From: Nitrospiraceae bacterium | GTDB lineage: Bacteria > Nitrospirota > Thermodesulfovibrionia > UBA6902 | Length of the DNA stretch: 57,859 nt | Assembly (NCBI GenBank): GCA_003599275.1 | Contig: QZJG01000073.1 | Location: 1-57,859 of the forward strand | Direction: 5' to 3' | In this document: positions 42,150 through 50,948 of the stretch, one piece after another | Layout: the number at the start of each line of letters is the position of its first letter | How positions within the stretch are numbered: the stretch's first letter is position 1 | Position numbers and translations under genes: made by a program | Notes under the pieces: model-generated | The model's database searches: none | What the model saw: only the letters and a program-made list of their open reading frames with translations | Told to the model about the DNA's origin: nothing

Positions 42150-42949
42150 TAATTCGTTCTCGCCATCGCGATAATGCGGGACATCTCGCCGCGCAAATCG
42201 CTGAAATTAACGCTGAATACGTACTCGAAAACCGGTATGCCCAGCATTAATAAAAAAAATCCCAGGAAAATATTCAAAGGCATCGCGATAAAAAATATGT
42301 TCATCTGCGGGGCAACCCTGTAGAGGAACCCCGCCAATATGTTTGATATCAGCAGCCCGACAATGACAGGCGCTCCGATTTTAAGGGCGAGAATGAACAT
42401 CTTGTTCCCCATGGCCATTACTTCAGGTATCACGGGCATGATGTTCAGATGTCCCGCGGGCACCAGTTCATAGCTTTTCACGAATATGTAAATAAGCTCG
42501 TGGTGTGCGTCCGTGACGAGAAAATAAAGCATGGCCATGATACCTATCGCCTCGGATATAATGGTGGTCTCCCCGACTTCCGGATTGAAGACGCCTGCAA
42601 CCGACATCCCCATCACCTGGCTGATGACATGCCCGGCGAGGTTTATGGCCATAAATAAAAACCTTACAGTGAGTCCGAGTGCAAGCGCAAAAAGCGCCTC
42701 TTTCAGGATCAGCAGGGGAATGACGTCTTCCCCGATCTCGAATTTTACGACCGGCGTCAGCATTATCGCGATAAAGACAGCAAGTCCGAGCCTGAACTGC
42801 CCCGGCATTTCCTTGCCGCCTATCACGGGAAGGAGGCTGAGGAAAATACCGCTCCTCAAGAGAATGAACATAAAATTGGTTATGTAGCCGGAGAGGAGCC
42901 CTGTGTTGTTCAGATCATTTAAGCTGTTCATGATTGTCATGGTTTTCAT
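42149..42949 (-). CDS. fliR: Flagellar export apparatus protein FliR
   Basis: 266 residues, multi-membrane. The segment LSLLPVIGGKEMPGQFRLGLA and the VAPQMNIFFIAMPLNIFLGF motif are diagnostic. It is a core gate subunit with FliP and FliQ. Three bp after fliQ. Confidence 0.95.
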   Translation of the reverse strand: MKTMTIMNSLNDLNNTGLLSGYITNFMFILLRSGIFLSLLPVIGGKEMPGQFRLGLAVFIAIMLTPVVKFEIGEDVIPLLILKEALFALALGLTVRFLFMAINLAGHVISQVMGMSVAGVFNPEVGETTIISEAIGIMAMLYFLVTDAHHELIYIFVKSYELVPAGHLNIMPVIPEVMAMGNKMFILALKIGAPVIVGLLISNILAGFLYRVAPQMNIFFIAMPLNIFLGFFLLMLGIPVFEYVFSVNFSDLRGEMSRIIAMARTN

Positions 42950-42952
42950 TTT

Positions 42953-43222
42953 CTATTTGATATAAACCGGTATCTGCTCAATCAGGTTCGTCGTGAAGGC
43001 CATCAGCTTTCCCGACATCCAGGGCATCAGCAGAAAAAGACATGCAAACACCGCAAGCATCTTCGGCACAAACGTCAGAGTAAACTCCTGTATCTGGGTT
43101 ATCGTCTGGAAGAAGCCGACAACTACTCCGACAACCAGCCCGACAAGAAGCGGCGGACCGGCAACGAGCATCGTGACCTTAAAGACCTCTTCCGTTATCC
43201 CTCTTACGAATTCCGGGGTCAT
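42953..43222 (-). CDS. fliQ: Flagellar export apparatus protein FliQ
   Basis: 89 residues with two hydrophobic helices and the motif GFFQTITQIQEFTLTFVPK. Core gate subunit. The start overlaps the fliP stop (ATGA). Confidence 0.95.
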   Translation of the reverse strand: MTPEFVRGITEEVFKVTMLVAGPPLLVGLVVGVVVGFFQTITQIQEFTLTFVPKMLAVFACLFLLMPWMSGKLMAFTTNLIEQIPVYIK

Positions 43223-43983
43223 GCAAAACTCCTTACCATCGAACCGATTATAAGGTTCCAGCCGTCTACAAGCACAAACAGCAACAGTTTAAAAGGAAGC
43301 GATATCATCACCGGCGGAAGCATCATCATTCCCATGCTAAGGAGTATGCTCGCGATGACCATATCTATAATCAGGAACGGCAGGAAAAGCAGAAACCCTA
43401 TTTCAAAGGACGTCTTAAGCTCGCTTATCGCAAAGGCCGGAATGAGGACGGTCATCGACAGGTCTTCGGGTGTGCCCGGGGCCGGCTGTTTGGACAGATT
43501 TACGAACAATGCGATATCTTTTTGCCTCGTCTGCCTGAGCATGAATTCCTTCAGTGGCGGCGTTGCCTGCTCAAGCGCCTCTCCAAATTCAAGCTCCTCT
43601 TCCATATACGGCGTAATGGCCTTCTCCATAACTACATTAATAGTCGGGGACATGATAAAAAATGTCAGAAATAACGAAAGTCCGATTATGACCGGGTTCG
43701 GCGGGATGGTCTGTCCTCCGAAGGCATGACGCAAAAATGAGAGAACGACTACAATGCGGGTGAACGAAGTGACCATGATCAGCACGGCGGGCAGGAAAGA
43801 CATGAAGCTGATCAATAAAAAGACCTGGATCATGGGATTGTCAATGTCCCTGAAGTCAATCGCATGGGCCGGAGAGGATGAGACCACTACCAGGAACAAC
43901 ATGACAGCGGCGCTTGTGACGGTCTTTGTCCAATCCGCCTTTTTCACTTCCGGCTCCCGGTTTCCGATTTCCGACTTTTTCAT
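43219..43983 (-). CDS. fliP: Flagellar export apparatus protein FliP
   Basis: 254 residues. A cleavable signal (VMLFLVVVSSSPAHA, about 28-42) precedes four membrane helices with TSFTRIVVVLSFLRHAFG and LLFVLVDGWNLIIGS. Central pore subunit. The extra N-terminal residues 3-13 (KSEIGNREPEV) are encoded by four 7-bp repeat units, so the authentic start may be shorter. Overlaps fliO by 4 bp. Confidence 0.95.
   Translation of the reverse strand: MKKSEIGNREPEVKKADWTKTVTSAAVMLFLVVVSSSPAHAIDFRDIDNPMIQVFLLISFMSFLPAVLIMVTSFTRIVVVLSFLRHAFGGQTIPPNPVIIGLSLFLTFFIMSPTINVVMEKAITPYMEEELEFGEALEQATPPLKEFMLRQTRQKDIALFVNLSKQPAPGTPEDLSMTVLIPAFAISELKTSFEIGFLLFLPFLIIDMVIASILLSMGMMMLPPVMISLPFKLLLFVLVDGWNLIIGSMVRSFA
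43948..43975. repeat. Heptamer repeat (TTCCGAT type) in the fliP start
   Basis: Four 7-bp units: TTCCGGC, TCCCGGT, TTCCGAT, TTCCGAC, within the first 13 codons of fliP. Confidence 0.8.
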
Positions 43984-44294
43984 TTTCCCCCTGCCGTTAT
44001 CTTCGACTTGAATCTCTCAAACTTACCCTGAAAGGCTTCGCTCTCCGGTAAATCAAGCTCGTCTTCCCTGAAAGTTTTCAGCAGTCTCATATCATTGGTT
44101 GTGACCCCGAGTATCAGCACCTCTTTACCTACCTTCAGGGCCGCAACGCCCTTCCTGGGACCCAGCGGCTGATAGCCGACAACGCTCATCAGTCCGAACC
44201 TGTTCTGTTTCTTTTTCAGCAGGAACCCCGCGCCTAATATCAGGAGGACCACAAAAACGAGCGCCCCCGCCATCTGAAAGTATGATCCCGTCAT
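43980..44294 (-). CDS. fliO: Flagellar protein FliO
   Basis: 104 residues: one N-terminal membrane helix (ALVFVVLLILGAGFLLKKK) and a short cytoplasmic domain with VGYQPLGPRKGVAALKVGKEVLILGVT, as in FliO. It assists FliP assembly. Overlaps fliN by 4 bp. Confidence 0.9.
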   Translation of the reverse strand: MTGSYFQMAGALVFVVLLILGAGFLLKKKQNRFGLMSVVGYQPLGPRKGVAALKVGKEVLILGVTTNDMRLLKTFREDELDLPESEAFQGKFERFKSKITAGGK

Positions 44295-44638
44295 TTCAGT
44301 TGAGTCAGCCTTTCCGAGGGACTTATAATATCGGTAAGCCTGACGCCGAATTTTTCATTTACAACAACCACTTCACCCCTCGCTATAAGCCGGCTGTTCG
44401 CCATTATCTCCATCGGCTCGCCGGCAAGCTTCTCCAGTTCGACTACCGAACCCTGTCCTAATTGCAGCAGCTCCTTTATCAGCATCTTTGTCTTGCCGAG
44501 CTGCACGGTAAGCTCCACGGGTATGTCGAGCAGAAATTCTATGTCCCTTGAATGAAATTGTTTTTGGGGTTCTTCTTTCAGATTCTCAAACTCATGATCC
44601 TGAATGTCCTGATTCATATGACCTCCTTCATTATTCAA
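44291..44638 (-). CDS. fliN: Flagellar motor switch protein FliN
   Basis: 115 residues. The SpoA domain (DIPVELTVQLGKTKMLIKELLQLGQGSVVEL to FGVRLTDII) is complete and the short N-terminus is typical. C-ring subunit. The start lies inside the end of fliM (8-bp overlap). Confidence 0.95.
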   Translation of the reverse strand: MNNEGGHMNQDIQDHEFENLKEEPQKQFHSRDIEFLLDIPVELTVQLGKTKMLIKELLQLGQGSVVELEKLAGEPMEIMANSRLIARGEVVVVNEKFGVRLTDIISPSERLTQLK

Positions 44639-45605
44639 TAAAACCCGTCAACCTGACTGCCTGGTTCCCCCTGCTTACGCCGGGCGTGCCCCTGAATTTC
44701 GGAGAACCCTCGACCCTGATAAGAAGTTCTTCCGTCACCGATTTGCCGAGATTGAGCACTGTACCTGTATCAAAATTCATTAAGTCCCCGAAAGTAACGA
44801 CTATGGTACCTACCTCAGCCGTCATATTCACCTGCATTGCCATCAAAGCGTCCTTCATTACAACACCCCATCTGTGGTCTGTTTCGAACTTGTCTCCGTG
44901 TATGCCTGAATAGAGCTTCTCTTTTACAGGCTCGACCATCGAATACGGGATACAGAAGAACATCTTCCCTGCGAAATCTTCTATCTCTATCAGAATCTCC
45001 ACGCTTATAACGATCTCAGCGGGGGTAACAATGGTAACAAACTGCGGATTTATCTCGGAGCTGACATATTCCGGCTGTATCGGGGCTATGCCGGCCCATG
45101 ATGCTCCCATGTCCCTCAATGCCAGCTTGACGACCTTTTGAATGACTCTCTGCTCAATGGGAGTAAAGGCCCTGCCCTCGGACTTGATATGCTTTGCGTT
45201 TGCGCCTCCGAAGAAAAATTCGATAAAGGCGAAAACAAGGGGGGCCTCCATCACAAAAAGGGAATATCCCTTGAGCGGCTCCATCCTGAATATGTTTATG
45301 CTGGAGGGCACCGGGATCGTCTTTATAAAATCGCCGAATTTTATTATCTCCACGTTCTGGATGCTTATGTCTATAAATTTCATGATCAGGGAGGAGACCG
45401 AGCTCCTGAAAAGTCTCGCAAACCCCTCGTTCGCTATCTCAAGACCCGGCATGCGGCCCCTGATGATGCGTTCCTGGCTCGTAAAATCATAGGGCCTTAC
45501 GCCGCCGATGATTTTGTCCCGCGCTTCGTCCGTGTCTATCTCGCCTGATGCCACGCCTTTCAGCAGGGCATCGACTTCATCCTGTGAAAGTATCTTGTCC
45601 GTCAT
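44631..45605 (-). CDS. fliM: Flagellar motor switch protein FliM
   Basis: 324 residues. The N-terminal CheY-P-binding motif LSQDEVDALL (5-14) is intact; the middle domain GGXXG-like and C-terminal SpoA domain follow. C-ring subunit that takes the chemotaxis signal. Overlaps fliL by 4 bp. Confidence 0.96.
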   Translation of the reverse strand: MTDKILSQDEVDALLKGVASGEIDTDEARDKIIGGVRPYDFTSQERIIRGRMPGLEIANEGFARLFRSSVSSLIMKFIDISIQNVEIIKFGDFIKTIPVPSSINIFRMEPLKGYSLFVMEAPLVFAFIEFFFGGANAKHIKSEGRAFTPIEQRVIQKVVKLALRDMGASWAGIAPIQPEYVSSEINPQFVTIVTPAEIVISVEILIEIEDFAGKMFFCIPYSMVEPVKEKLYSGIHGDKFETDHRWGVVMKDALMAMQVNMTAEVGTIVVTFGDLMNFDTGTVLNLGKSVTEELLIRVEGSPKFRGTPGVSRGNQAVRLTGFIE

Positions 45606-46108
45606 TGCATTACAAATTCTGTAAAATAGAGATTTTTAAAAACTTCCTTCTCCGCGCCCATGACCTGGTTGGCCCTGAAGAGGATTTCGTCCTTCAGTTG
45701 AAATTTCCCCTCCGGGCTCGATATCGAGCTCAGGGATTTGCTGCTGACGAGGGTTATGATCGCGTCTCTCAGCTGGGGGGACTTGTCCTTTACAACTTCC
45801 TCAAGTGTCATATCCGACAACTCAAACTGGACGTTCACCTTGAGATATCTTCCATAGTCCGAAAGGTTGAGAACAAAGGGATCAAGGGCAAACATGACGC
45901 TCTTTGCGTTGGCCTCCGTTTTATGTTCTTCCTTCCCGCCGCTATCCCCCTTTCCGGCCAGCAGCTTGTAACCCGCAAACCCGCCGGCCCCTAAAACAAC
46001 AGCAGCCGCGATAATGATTATAAGCAGCTTCTTGTTCCCTCCCCCTTTTTTCTTTGTATCTTTATCCTCCGGGGTCTCAACCTGCAATTCGTCTTTGTCA
46101 CTTGCCAT
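45602..46108 (-). CDS. fliL: Flagellar basal body protein FliL
   Basis: 168 residues from the ATG at 46108, which has GGAGG about 9 nt upstream; an ATG at 46117 directly abuts that site and is unlikely. One N-terminal membrane helix (LLIIIIAAAVVLGAGGFAGYKLL) and a periplasmic domain with FALDPFVLNLSDYGRYLKVNVQFEL. It supports stator function. First gene of the fliL-to-flhB run. Confidence 0.94.
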   Translation of the reverse strand: MASDKDELQVETPEDKDTKKKGGGNKKLLIIIIAAAVVLGAGGFAGYKLLAGKGDSGGKEEHKTEANAKSVMFALDPFVLNLSDYGRYLKVNVQFELSDMTLEEVVKDKSPQLRDAIITLVSSKSLSSISSPEGKFQLKDEILFRANQVMGAEKEVFKNLYFTEFVMQ

Positions 46109-46219
46109 TACGTGCATCCTCCATAATTAAACGTGTCATTTGACCTGGAAAAATCCTCCATGACTTCATCAGAGGAGATTTGAGTATTGCCATTATTTTT
46201 TTCATTTGCTCAATTAATA

Positions 46220-46234
46220 ACAAATATCGTGCCC
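46220..46234 (-). promoter_or_regulatory. Weak sigma-54-like element before fliL
   Basis: GGGCAC, 5 nt, TTGT. The -24 hexamer is the one found before hddA and fliS copy 1, but the -12 C is replaced by T. Expected leader about 100 nt. Confidence 0.3.
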
Positions 46235-46342
46235 GCCGTAACCTTGCGATAAATAATGATTTGAAAAGTCAGGGCCATGTCAAAATAATGACCTCTGGAT
46301 AAATTATTGGCTGTGCCGTGAAGCGGCGGTACAAATTCTTTC

Positions 46343-46370
46343 TAAAGAAACGATCTCTACCTTCCGATAG
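46343..46370 (+). promoter_or_regulatory. Weak sigma-28-like promoter before the GGDEF gene
   Basis: TAAAGAAA, 12 nt, TCCGATAG: good -35, six of eight at -10, spacing one longer than usual. Would place the plus-strand diguanylate cyclase in the late flagellar regulon. Confidence 0.35.
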
Positions 46371-46467
46371 ATATATCGAGTTTCCGAAGTTTGGGAAAGA
46401 GGAGTTTGACGCGCTGTCAGATAGAAATGTTTCAGGACATCCTGACGGGAAGGAAATATAATTTATT

Positions 46468-47760
46468 ATGCAGGAAATTGATCTGAAAGACCTGGACACG
46501 ACGTCTTTTGAGAAAAAAGTCTATCTGATTGCAGACGAAGTGCTGACTGTTCTCAAGGAATTGTCGCGGGAGAACCAAAAACAGATAAACAGCAAGACAA
46601 TAGCAGAGAAGATGTTTCTCAAAGACTCAGTTAAAACTCTGCTGGCTGGTTACAGCACCAAAATAACAAATGATAACGCCCCGGATCTTGACCGTCTGAA
46701 GGAGATAGCAAATTCGCTCCTTGATAAATTGGCCGGCATAGTACCCGATTCATTGTCGGAAGACCTTAACAAGTTAAAAAACAACTTCCACGAGGAATTG
46801 AGGCAAAATGCCTCGGACGGGCTGGAGTCGCCTATAAATGTCATTAAAAAATATATTGATTCCCTCGCAAAACGGAACACGGAACTTGAGGACTTCCTGA
46901 AGCAGAACATGCAGTATCTCAGAGATATCGATAAACACTTTGCAGATCAATTGACTTCTCAACAGCAAAAATCAAAAGACGACAGAGACTTCGAGGACGG
47001 CATCTATGACTATGCAAATATGATGCGGCAGGAATGTAATCTGAATAATGATATCAACACCCTCAAGGCGGCATTTCTCAGCAAACTGGAACACATAACG
47101 CAGGGGATCGAACAGAAGAGGGAAAAAGATATCCTGCGGGTCCAGGAGACGGAAATGACTATTGAACAGATGCGGCTGAGGATGGTTGAAATAAAACGCG
47201 AAGCCGAGGCAATGAAAAAAAGGGCTGAGGAGGCCGAAAGCATATCCTACCGTGACAATCTCACAGGGCTCCATAACCGGAGGGCTTATGATGATAGAGT
47301 AGCGGAAACCCTTGCAAACGTTCAGCGCTATAATATTTCAGCGTCTCTGATGATATGCGACATAGATTTTTTCAAAAAGATTAATGATAATCTCGGACAT
47401 AAAGTCGGAGACCTCGCCCTTAAAAAACTCGCCGATCTCCTGGTTGAGAGGTTAAGGAAAAATGATTTTATCGCCAGATACGGTGGTGAGGAATTCGTCA
47501 TTCTTCTCCCGCACACGGACCTTCAGGGCGCCGCAAATGCAGGGGAAGGCATTCGCGCCTATATTGACAAGTCAGTATTCTCCTACAAAAACCAGAAAAT
47601 CCCTCTGACAATAAGCGTAGGCATCAGCGCCTTCAGGAAAGAAGACGATGTCAACGCAGTATTTGAAAGGGCTGACCACGCACTTTATCTTGCCAAGAGA
47701 ACAGGCAGGAACAGGGTAAAAACCGAAAATGACATAGGAGGGCCGGCTAACTTACCGTAA
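46468..47760 (+). CDS. Diguanylate cyclase (coiled-coil + GGDEF)
   Basis: 430 residues. The first 260 are helical with a long coiled coil (EMTIEQMRLRMVEIKREAEAMKKRAEEAES). The GGDEF domain follows: DNLTGLHNRRAYD, GGEEF at 339-343, and an RxxD inhibitory site (RKND) five residues before it. Makes cyclic di-GMP from two GTP, with product feedback. No membrane segment, so cytoplasmic. Its 3' end overlaps the convergent PAS-GGDEF gene by 14 bp. Confidence 0.92.
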   Translation: MQEIDLKDLDTTSFEKKVYLIADEVLTVLKELSRENQKQINSKTIAEKMFLKDSVKTLLAGYSTKITNDNAPDLDRLKEIANSLLDKLAGIVPDSLSEDLNKLKNNFHEELRQNASDGLESPINVIKKYIDSLAKRNTELEDFLKQNMQYLRDIDKHFADQLTSQQQKSKDDRDFEDGIYDYANMMRQECNLNNDINTLKAAFLSKLEHITQGIEQKREKDILRVQETEMTIEQMRLRMVEIKREAEAMKKRAEEAESISYRDNLTGLHNRRAYDDRVAETLANVQRYNISASLMICDIDFFKKINDNLGHKVGDLALKKLADLLVERLRKNDFIARYGGEEFVILLPHTDLQGAANAGEGIRAYIDKSVFSYKNQKIPLTISVGISAFRKEDDVNAVFERADHALYLAKRTGRNRVKTENDIGGPANLP

Positions 47761-48649
47761 CAACTCTGTTGCGGCCTTCCTGCTTGGCCCTGTAAAGGGC
47801 CCCGTCAGCATTTTCTACGAGCATAACCGGAGATTCGATATCGTCTCTCAACGCCGCGACTCCCAGGCTGATGGTTACCTTTATAAGCGTTCCATCATAA
47901 TTGGTCTCCTGCTGACATATGGCCGTCCTGAAGCGCTCTGCCACCATAGCAGCGGCCTCGATTCCGGTTTCAGGCAGTAAGGCGCAGAATTCCTCTCCGC
48001 CATAGCGAAAAAGAAAATCCACATTTCTTATAACGGAAGATATCCGTGAGCTGACCGACTTGAGAACGAAGTCCCCGCACTGATGTCCGTATGTGTCATT
48101 CACCTTTTTAAAATGGTCGATGTCGAACATGATGATGCTGAAAGACCTGCCGTATCTTTTATGCCTGTTGAACTCCTCCTTGAGCTTGGTATCGAGGAAC
48201 CTCCTGTTATAAATACCCGTAAGCCCGTCTCTCATATTCATTTCAACAAGCTTCAACTCGTATGAAGCCACCTCCGTCACATCCTGGACATAAATAAAGA
48301 GATACTTTATCTCGTTGTTTTCGTCCCTCAGCGGCCCCATGGCGCAGCTCTGCTGCATAAATTCAAATTCGGAGCCTGAATAACTTGTAGTCCTGAATGG
48401 GAACATATAGTGATGAAGCTTCTGTGAAAAAAAACAGAAATTCCCGAAGTAAAAAACCGACTTGCAGCTTCTTTCAAATTTGGGGTTCTTCAGGTGGGGA
48501 AAGATATCAAAGATTAAAGAGCCGTGTATCTTTGACGCTTCAAGTCCGCTGTGGATCTCCATCCAGCGGTTCCATTCGTAAATCTTCAGGTCCCTGTCGA
48601 GAATAACAATACCGATGTTTATCGCATCGAAAATCTGATTAAGTATCAT
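47747..48649 (-). CDS. Diguanylate cyclase (PAS + GGDEF)
   Basis: 300 residues. An N-terminal PAS domain (INIGIVILDRDLKIYEWNRWMEIHSG, about 10-130) then GGDEF with GGEEF at 217-221 and an RNVD inhibitory site. Produces c-di-GMP in response to an unknown ligand or redox signal. Overlaps the cheC stop by 4 bp, so it belongs to the response-regulator/cheC/PAS-GGDEF operon. Confidence 0.93.
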   Translation of the reverse strand: MILNQIFDAINIGIVILDRDLKIYEWNRWMEIHSGLEASKIHGSLIFDIFPHLKNPKFERSCKSVFYFGNFCFFSQKLHHYMFPFRTTSYSGSEFEFMQQSCAMGPLRDENNEIKYLFIYVQDVTEVASYELKLVEMNMRDGLTGIYNRRFLDTKLKEEFNRHKRYGRSFSIIMFDIDHFKKVNDTYGHQCGDFVLKSVSSRISSVIRNVDFLFRYGGEEFCALLPETGIEAAAMVAERFRTAICQQETNYDGTLIKVTISLGVAALRDDIESPVMLVENADGALYRAKQEGRNRVVTVS

Positions 48650-49287
48650 TCATATTGTTCCAGGAACAGGCGCAGGGCTTCTTTCAGCCATTTGATGGAC
48701 TCGTTGCTGGTGACCAAAAACAGGAAACCGCTCACATCGCCCTCTTTAAAAGTAAAATCGGTCTTCAGGACAATGGCGGTCTTGTCAGGGTCAAAATGAT
48801 TTACGGCAATCGCGTCATAATAATTCCTCTCGACAACCACAACGGGGGGCGTGTATGTGACAACGTCTTTCAGCAGCTCCGTGATTCTTCCGACACATGC
48901 GCCGATCAGAATATTGCCGACCTCCATAAGGGTCTCACTTTCAAGAATGTCGATGGGGTCCGACTCACAACCCGCCCCGTCCTCATGCTGCAGCATCTTT
49001 ACCAGCTCTTTTCCGGAACCGGAAGAGAAAATCAAAATGGCATCCCCTCTGAAGCGCCCCCAGAATTTCTGTTCAACAAGGCTTATTTTATTGTAATCCC
49101 TGACATGCCCCTTGACATATTCGGGAAGGTCCGTTACCTGCATTACCTTGATAAACGGGACGCTCAGGACTACGTATGTGTCAATTACCTGGGCGAGGTC
49201 CGCTGCCGACTTTCCGAAGGCAATATTCATCAGCTCCTGAAGAATCTCTGTTTCCTCGCCTGTCAGAACTTCCTGTATATCCATCAT
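48646..49287 (-). CDS. cheC: CheC-family chemotaxis protein
   Basis: 213 residues. Two CheC signatures with E-x2-N are visible: ILQELMNIAFGKSAADL (about 14-30) and SETLMEVGNILIGACVGRI (about 113-131), so CheY-P phosphatase activity is possible. It lies 4 bp after a single-domain response regulator, its likely partner. CheC proteins adjust CheY-P or bind CheD; no cheD is nearby. Confidence 0.85.
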   Translation of the reverse strand: MMDIQEVLTGEETEILQELMNIAFGKSAADLAQVIDTYVVLSVPFIKVMQVTDLPEYVKGHVRDYNKISLVEQKFWGRFRGDAILIFSSGSGKELVKMLQHEDGAGCESDPIDILESETLMEVGNILIGACVGRITELLKDVVTYTPPVVVVERNYYDAIAVNHFDPDKTAIVLKTDFTFKEGDVSGFLFLVTSNESIKWLKEALRLFLEQYE

Positions 49288-49291
49288 TAAC

Positions 49292-49678
49292 TCAAACCTT
49301 CTGCAAAGTATCCTGCGCCCTTATCAGGGCGGCCTGAAGCTCTTCCTTTTTTAACGGTTTCCTTAATACCATATATGCGCCCAAATCCAGTACGGTCTTA
49401 ATCGCCTTCATTTGAACGTCGGCGGTGACTACGATAATCAATGCGTTCCTGTCATGCCTGATGATCTCTTCTATGGCTTCGTAGCCGGTCATTACAGGCA
49501 TTGTCAAGTCCATGAAAGTAACGTCGGGGCTGATGCATTTATATTTCTCGCATCCTTCTTTCCCGTCGCCTGCCTCATGGAATTCGAGGCCCTCGTCCTT
49601 GGGCAGACAGCTTTTCAGCATCTTCCTCGCAATAGGCGAGTCATCCACTATAAGTATTTTTTTTATTGTCCCGGACAT
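49292..49678 (-). CDS. CheY-like single-domain response regulator
   Basis: 128 residues, receiver only. Complete catalytic set: acidic pair DD (VDDSPIARK), phosphoacceptor Asp in TFMDLTMP, Thr in VTADV, Lys in LRKPL. Without an output domain it should act by protein contact, for example with FliM or the CheC encoded next. TATAAT-containing promoter upstream. Confidence 0.92.
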   Translation of the reverse strand: MSGTIKKILIVDDSPIARKMLKSCLPKDEGLEFHEAGDGKEGCEKYKCISPDVTFMDLTMPVMTGYEAIEEIIRHDRNALIIVVTADVQMKAIKTVLDLGAYMVLRKPLKKEELQAALIRAQDTLQKV

Positions 49679-49729
49679 TCACTCTTACTCAATAACTTTG
49701 TTAAGTTTTTGCCTTGATCTGAATGTTCA

Positions 49730-49760
49730 ATTATACCCTTTTCCATAAAGGTCGGCGCAA
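49730..49760 (-). promoter_or_regulatory. Sigma-70-type promoter of the response regulator-cheC operon
   Basis: TTGCGC, 19 nt, TATAAT on the minus strand. The -10 is perfect; the -35 is three of six and the spacer long. Leader about 45 nt. A TATAAT for the divergent rlmN lies at 49785-49790 on the plus strand. Confidence 0.5.
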
Positions 49761-49817
49761 GCACCCACAAGACCACGCTTGCGTTATAATAACTTATACT
49801 CAAGTATATCGGAACAT

Positions 49818-50894
49818 ATGAAAAAAAACTTTAAACAACTATCGGAAAAAGAAATTTCACTGTTTGTTGAGGAGCTTGGCGGGAAAACCTACAGGGCGCG
49901 ACAGATCATAAACTGGATATACGGAAAACTTGCAGCTTCTTTTGATGAAATGACCGACCTTCCCATAGAGTTTCGTGAGGAACTTGACAGGACGGCTTAT
50001 CTAAGCAATCCGGTCCTGCTTGGAAAAGAGATTTCAACTGACGGCTCTCAGAAATTTCTGTTCAGTCTTGAAGACGGGGAGACGATAGAAAGCGTGCTCC
50101 TCCCGAATACAAAAGGAGAGGGAAAATTCACATTATGCATCTCGTCACAAGCAGGCTGCGCAATGCGGTGCGGCTTTTGTGTGACAGGAGGTCTGAGATT
50201 AAAAAGAAACCTCAAAGCTTATGAAATCGCAGACCAGTTGATCTCCGTAAAACGAAATCTGATGGGCCCCTCTTCCGTTGCAGGTAAAGAGGCCTCCCTG
50301 CCTTCCATCACAAATATCGTATTTATGGGAATGGGGGAACCGTTGAACAATTTTGACGAAGTCGTCAACGCCCTGCGGACCTTTACCGGCAACATGGGCT
50401 TTTCAAAAAGAAAGATCACCGTCTCAACATGCGGCATCGTTCCAAAGATCTACGAACTTGCTGAAAAGGCTGCCGGCGTAAACCTCGCCGTTTCATTGAA
50501 TGCAACGACTGATGAGACAAGAAACAAAATTATGCCCATCAATAAAAAATATCCCCTGAAAGAAGTCATGAAGGCATGCAGGAAGTTCCCGCTGCAGCCG
50601 GGAAGACAAATAACGTTTGAGTATGTATTGCTTGACGGGACAAACGACTCAAAAGAAGATGCGGCAAGACTCGCAAGACTGTTAAGAGGCATACGATCAA
50701 AGGTCAACCTGATAACTTACAATCCGCCCTGTCCGGCCCCACCGGAAACATACCAATTCAAAAAACCTTCCGGAACGAAGGTGCTTGAATTTCAGGACAT
50801 CCTGCGAAAAGCCGGGATTACAACCCTCATCAGAAAAAGCATGGGCGCCGATATCTCGGCGGCCTGCGGACAATTGAAGGCATCTTATCAATAA
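49818..50894 (+). CDS. rlmN: 23S rRNA (adenine2503-C2)-methyltransferase RlmN
   Basis: 358 residues from the ATG at 49818; a TTG 39 bp upstream gives a longer frame but overlaps the -10. The radical SAM motif is C114-x3-C118-x2-C121 (CAMRCGFC), GMGEPLNNFDEV follows, and the methyl-carrying cysteines are kept (STCGIVP; SAACGQL at the C-terminus). Modifies A2503 of 23S rRNA and A37 of some tRNAs. The stop codon lies in heptamer-repeat DNA. Confidence 0.95.
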   Translation: MKKNFKQLSEKEISLFVEELGGKTYRARQIINWIYGKLAASFDEMTDLPIEFREELDRTAYLSNPVLLGKEISTDGSQKFLFSLEDGETIESVLLPNTKGEGKFTLCISSQAGCAMRCGFCVTGGLRLKRNLKAYEIADQLISVKRNLMGPSSVAGKEASLPSITNIVFMGMGEPLNNFDEVVNALRTFTGNMGFSKRKITVSTCGIVPKIYELAEKAAGVNLAVSLNATTDETRNKIMPINKKYPLKEVMKACRKFPLQPGRQITFEYVLLDGTNDSKEDAARLARLLRGIRSKVNLITYNPPCPAPPETYQFKKPSGTKVLEFQDILRKAGITTLIRKSMGADISAACGQLKASYQ

Positions 50895-50948
50895 GCAATA
50901 ACAATAAACAATTAAGAAAGGAACTCTTAACTCTTAACTCTTAACTCT
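50889..50948. repeat. Heptamer repeats between rlmN and the flavoprotein gene
   Basis: CAATAAG-type units from 50889 (CAATAAG, CAATAAC, AATAAAC, AATTAAG) are followed by AACTCTT in almost four perfect units (50922-50948). The stop codons of both convergent genes lie inside the array. Confidence 0.85.

Larger units (their letters stand above)
46109..46467. other. Divergent intergenic region fliL / GGDEF gene
   Basis: 359 bp without a convincing gene; an ORF at 46269-46499 on the minus strand has no ribosome site and unusual composition. It holds the weak sigma-54-like and sigma-28-like elements listed separately and a small inverted repeat TCAGGA/TCCTGA at 46431-46444. Confidence 0.7.

Noticed and set aside
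46269..46499. 76-codon minus-strand ORF between fliL and the GGDEF gene
   Set aside because: No ribosome site, Ser/Phe/Ile-rich without pattern, and it runs into the start of the GGDEF gene.
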